Position numbers and translations under genes: made by a program
Part shown: one piece after another, positions 20,536 through 22,961 of the stretch
How positions within the stretch are numbered: the first letter of the stretch is position 1
How the letters are laid out: each line of letters begins with the position of its first letter
Notes under the pieces: model-generated
Databases searched by the model: none
What the model was told of the DNA's origin: nothing
What the model saw: the letters and a program-made list of their open reading frames with translations, nothing else
From: Lachnospiraceae bacterium UBA3386
GTDB lineage: Bacteria > Bacillota > Clostridia > Lachnospirales > Lachnospiraceae
Assembly (NCBI GenBank): GCA_002358875.1
Contig: DEPS01000080.1
Coordinates: 1-22,961, forward strand
Length of the DNA: 22,961 bases
Direction: 5' to 3'

Positions 20536-21504
20536 TCAGGACCTGTTTACTGCTCCTGTCAGGGAGGATACCCTTTCGATTCCATGCCCTGCACACCACT
20601 CTTCCATTCCCTTTACGACCTTCACGGTCGTATAGGGGTCGTGGAAATTCATCGCGCCCACGGCGACCGCGCTGGCTCCCGCCATCATGAATTCAATGGC
20701 ATCCTCCGCCGACGCGATGCCGCCCATGCCGATCACAGGTATCGACACGGCCTGGGCCGCCTGCCACACCATGCGGACGGCGACAGGCTTAATGGCCGGC
20801 CCCGACAATCCGCCGGTCCTGTTGGCGAGCACGAACCTTGCTTTTTCAATATCGATCTTCATTCCCGTGATGGTATTGATAAGGGAGATCGCGTCCGCGC
20901 CCCCCGCCTGTGCGGCACGGGCCATCTGAGCAATGTCCGTCACATTGGGAGTCAGCTTCATGATCACCGGCTGTGCTGCCTCTTTTTTGATCTTCTGCGT
21001 AATGTCAAACAGAGCGTCGGGATTCTGACCGAAAGCGATCGCCCCCTCCTTCACGTTGGGGCAGGAGACATTGATCTCCAGCATATCCACAGCCTGGCCC
21101 TGCAGGCGGCGCACAACGTCCAGATAGTCCTCGACGCTCTTTCCGCACACATTGACAATGACCTTCGTTCCTGCAGTTTTTAAAAACTCAAGGTCTCTCT
21201 CAATGAAGACATCGATCCCGGGATTCTGCAGCCCGATGGCATTGAGCATGCCGGCGCTCACCTCCGCCACGCGGGGCGCGGGATTTCCCGGCCACGGAAC
21301 ATTCGAAACGCCCTTGGTCACGACTCCTCCCAGGAGCGACAGATCGATGAATTCGCTGTATTCCATTCCTGAGCCGAAGGTCCCCGACGCTGTCAGAACG
21401 GGATTTTTAAAGGTCACGCCCGCGATGGTCACGGACATGTCCGGCCCCTGTTTTTTTTCAGGAGACGTACTGTTTTCCAGGTGTGTAATGATTTTTTGAT
21501 CCAC
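20536..21504 (-). CDS. pyrD: Dihydroorotate dehydrogenase, class 1B catalytic subunit (PyrD), 322 aa
   Basis: Oxidises dihydroorotate to orotate in pyrimidine synthesis using FMN; class 1B pairs with PyrK to pass electrons to NAD+. Key parts: NPVLTASGTFGSG, the GLQNPG motif, INVSCPN with the catalytic-base Cys at residue 148 (Cys, not Ser, marks class 1), IMKLTPNVTD, NTITGMKID, TGGLSGPAIKP and the FMN phosphate site IGMGGI. The start is a GTG at 21504 preceded by GGAG at 9 nt; an ATG 22 codons later (21438) is a possible alternative since the first ~20 residues are not conserved in type. The upstream neighbour is pyrK. Confidence 0.95.
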   Translation of the reverse strand: MDQKIITHLENSTSPEKKQGPDMSVTIAGVTFKNPVLTASGTFGSGMEYSEFIDLSLLGGVVTKGVSNVPWPGNPAPRVAEVSAGMLNAIGLQNPGIDVFIERDLEFLKTAGTKVIVNVCGKSVEDYLDVVRRLQGQAVDMLEINVSCPNVKEGAIAFGQNPDALFDITQKIKKEAAQPVIMKLTPNVTDIAQMARAAQAGGADAISLINTITGMKIDIEKARFVLANRTGGLSGPAIKPVAVRMVWQAAQAVSIPVIGMGGIASAEDAIEFMMAGASAVAVGAMNFHDPYTTVKVVKGMEEWCAGHGIERVSSLTGAVNRS

Positions 21505-21643
21505 GATTTTTTCTCCGTGATATTTCTATATTTCTGATGATCCGCCGGTGACTTCGCCTCTCATTGGCAGAACCGGCGCTTCCTGCGCCGCGTCAGGTCT
21601 TTCTTCAAAGCTTTGACTGTCAGCTTTTTAATGATCAGGGGAA

Positions 21644-22489
21644 TCAGTCCAGATCGACCTCATCTGCCGCGAAGACAGGGCCCTCGACGCAGACCCTGGC
21701 GTTGTGTACCTTTGAATGATCGTCCACCCGCTTTGTCTTTGCCACACAGCCAAGACAGACTCCGACTCCGCATGCCATCCGCTCTTCGAGAGAAAGCCAT
21801 GCGGGAATCTTTCTTTCCTCTGCAAACTTTTTCACGGCGCGGAGCATGGGAAGCGGCCCGCAGGCGCACACGGCGTCCGCCCCGATTCCCTTCTCCCTGA
21901 CCGCATCAAGGACATTCCCCTTTGTCCCGGCACTGCCGTCCTCTGTAGCGACATAAACCGTGGCAAATTTCTCCATCTCCTCCTTCAGGAAGAGTTCGTT
22001 ACTGCGATAGCCCAGGACGGCGCAGACGGATGTCTCGGAGGCCGCGCCTGACCCGGCAGGCATAGAAGAGGCCGCCGACTCCGCACGTCTGCGCAGCGCC
22101 GCCGCCAGCTCCAGCATAGGAGGCACACCGATGCCTCCTCCCAGAAGCAGGACCCTCTTTCCGGACAGCAGGTCCAGGTCATACCCGTTTCCCAGAATGC
22201 CCAGCATATCCACGCTGTCTCCCGGCTTTAAAGACGTAAAGGACCTCGTCCCCTTTCCTGCCGCCCGGTAGACAAAACGGAGCGCCCCGCGCCCGGCGTC
22301 CCACCTGCAGATACTGATCGGCCTCATCAGGAGCATCCCTGAATCCTCCGGATAGATCCCCGCGAACTGCCCCGGGCGGATCTCATCCTCCGCCGGTGCC
22401 TCGCCCGGCGCGTATGCCAGCTCCAGGGACCAGATATCCTCAGCCAGCATGCGGCTGTCCAAAACCGTCATTTTCGTCTTTTTTTTCAT
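21644..22489 (-). CDS. pyrK: Dihydroorotate dehydrogenase electron-transfer subunit (PyrK), 281 aa
   Basis: FAD and [2Fe-2S] subunit of the class 1B enzyme. Domain order: FAD-binding barrel with the RPISI motif (56-60), NAD-binding part with VLLLGGGIGVPPMLELA (113-129), and the iron-sulfur ligands C240, C245, C248 and C267 (CGVGVCLGC ... VCVEGP). It is somewhat longer than usual because of a Ser/Ala/Gly-rich linker at ~136-153. The start ATG 22489 has GGGAAG upstream. The stop is 139 nt from pyrD, a wider gap than usual for this pair. Confidence 0.95.
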   Translation of the reverse strand: MKKKTKMTVLDSRMLAEDIWSLELAYAPGEAPAEDEIRPGQFAGIYPEDSGMLLMRPISICRWDAGRGALRFVYRAAGKGTRSFTSLKPGDSVDMLGILGNGYDLDLLSGKRVLLLGGGIGVPPMLELAAALRRRAESAASSMPAGSGAASETSVCAVLGYRSNELFLKEEMEKFATVYVATEDGSAGTKGNVLDAVREKGIGADAVCACGPLPMLRAVKKFAEERKIPAWLSLEERMACGVGVCLGCVAKTKRVDDHSKVHNARVCVEGPVFAADEVDLD

Positions 22490-22604
22490 GATCAGCTTTC
22501 TTCCCGTGTGAATTTTTATGACAGTTCCCGACTGTCCATATCTCTTTGTTTCCTGAACAGTCCTCTGACCGGTCTCCTCGTTTCCTCAACAGTGCCATGA
22601 ACAG
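22490..22604 (-). other. plsC-pyrK spacer with repeated ACAGT/ACTGT boxes
   Basis: The 115-nt gap holds a GACAGT-TCCCG-ACTGTC hairpin (22520-22536) and further AACAGT copies at about 22555, 22588 and 22600. No T-tract terminator is obvious, so read-through is possible. Confidence 0.4.
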
Positions 22605-22961
22605 TTACCTGATCAGTTTTCTGTTTCTTTCATAAGTTTCCATGATGATATTCCTGACACGGTCCGGCAGGTCCTTTATCTCATCGCGGCTAAGGGATGC
22701 CGTCTCGATGGGTTTTCCAAATTCAATGACAGTGTGAGCAGGCTTTATTTTTGGAAAATGATCATCCAGGATATCTCCCGTTCCGACGATTGTGACCGGA
22801 ACGATGGGGGCCTTCGCTTTTGTCGCGACCTTGAAGCTCCCTGCATGGAAGGGAAGTAACTTCCCCTCCTGTTTGGATCGCGTGCCCTCAGGGAAAATGA
22901 ACATGGACTGTCCGCCCTTCACAAGCTCGATCGCTCTCAGAATCACCTTAAGCCCCTGCCG
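22605..22961 (-). CDS. plsC: 1-acyl-sn-glycerol-3-phosphate acyltransferase (PlsC), C-terminal part
   Basis: Acylates lysophosphatidic acid to phosphatidic acid at the membrane. The gene enters from the right edge; codons continue in frame to 22961 (RQGLK before VILRAIELVKGG). The substrate motif FIFPEGTRSKQEGKLLPF and the later block APIVPVTIVG are present. The catalytic NHxxxxD motif lies outside the window. It is the first visible gene of the leftward run, 115 nt before pyrK. Family call firm; exact paralogue not determinable. Confidence 0.88.
   Translation of the reverse strand, partial: RQGLKVILRAIELVKGGQSMFIFPEGTRSKQEGKLLPFHAGSFKVATKAKAPIVPVTIVGTGDILDDHFPKIKPAHTVIEFGKPIETASLSRDEIKDLPDRVRNIIMETYERNRKLIR

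Noticed and set aside
1..22961. tRNA, rRNA, riboswitch, integrase or phage genes
   Set aside because: No tRNA-like arms with the conserved T-loop, no rRNA core sequence, no purine riboswitch core before purB or purA, and no recombinase motifs were recognised on either strand.

Overview
The window reads as a chromosomal segment of a Gram-positive anaerobic Clostridia member, most likely Lachnospiraceae. The evidence is protein sequence recalled by family resemblance: DUF5717/DUF5716 proteins, the 77-aa CxxC protein with its 127-aa partner, the lipoprotein forms of SurA/trigger-factor-like folding factors, and a CIRCE-controlled htpG. Moderately high GC, strong GGAGG ribosome sites and sigma-A type promoters fit this. 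No database search was possible, so family names rest on recognition of motifs. No tRNA, rRNA, CRISPR array, transposase or phage gene was seen.

Layout. (1) 1-125: the start of a leftward AraC-like regulator, facing a rightward two-gene unit (392-1001) across an intergenic region with TTAGTT/AACTAA palindromes. (2) 1002-1352: a 159-bp element with 21-nt terminal inverted repeats. (3) 1353-2914: a SurA-N-like lipoprotein and a YdcF/SanA (DUF218) membrane protein. (4) 3017-11752: the most striking part. A perfect CIRCE operator and sigma-A promoter precede a long leader and four co-directional genes: htpG (Hsp90 with unusual charged linkers), a 1313-aa DUF5717 protein (beta domains plus alpha-solenoid), a DUF5716 protein that looks like a divergent Hsp70, and a TPR-like protein. 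A good intrinsic terminator follows. (5) 11825-14621: purB and purA, the two adenylosuccinate enzymes of AMP synthesis. (6) 14622-14903: a multi-hairpin intergenic element. (7) 14904-16370, leftward: a trigger-factor-like FKBP lipoprotein with a repetitive tail. (8) 16837-17304: a small single-span membrane protein ending at a probably bidirectional terminator. (9) 22961-17364, leftward: plsC (partial), pyrK, pyrD, ispE, a GntR/FCD regulator, murI and a DUF1934 protein.

Working together. The htpG group looks like a heat-shock-regulated chaperone operon joining an Hsp90, an Hsp70-like ATPase and two helical-repeat proteins that could serve as scaffolds or co-chaperones. This is the best candidate here for an undescribed system; its function is inference from fold resemblance and operon structure. 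The leftward cluster supplies envelope and nucleotide precursors: phosphatidic acid (PlsC), orotate (PyrD with its electron-transfer subunit PyrK), isoprenoids (IspE) and D-glutamate (MurI). Several proteins (SurA-like lipoprotein, DUF5717, TF-like lipoprotein, DUF1934) carry short in-frame tandem repeats.
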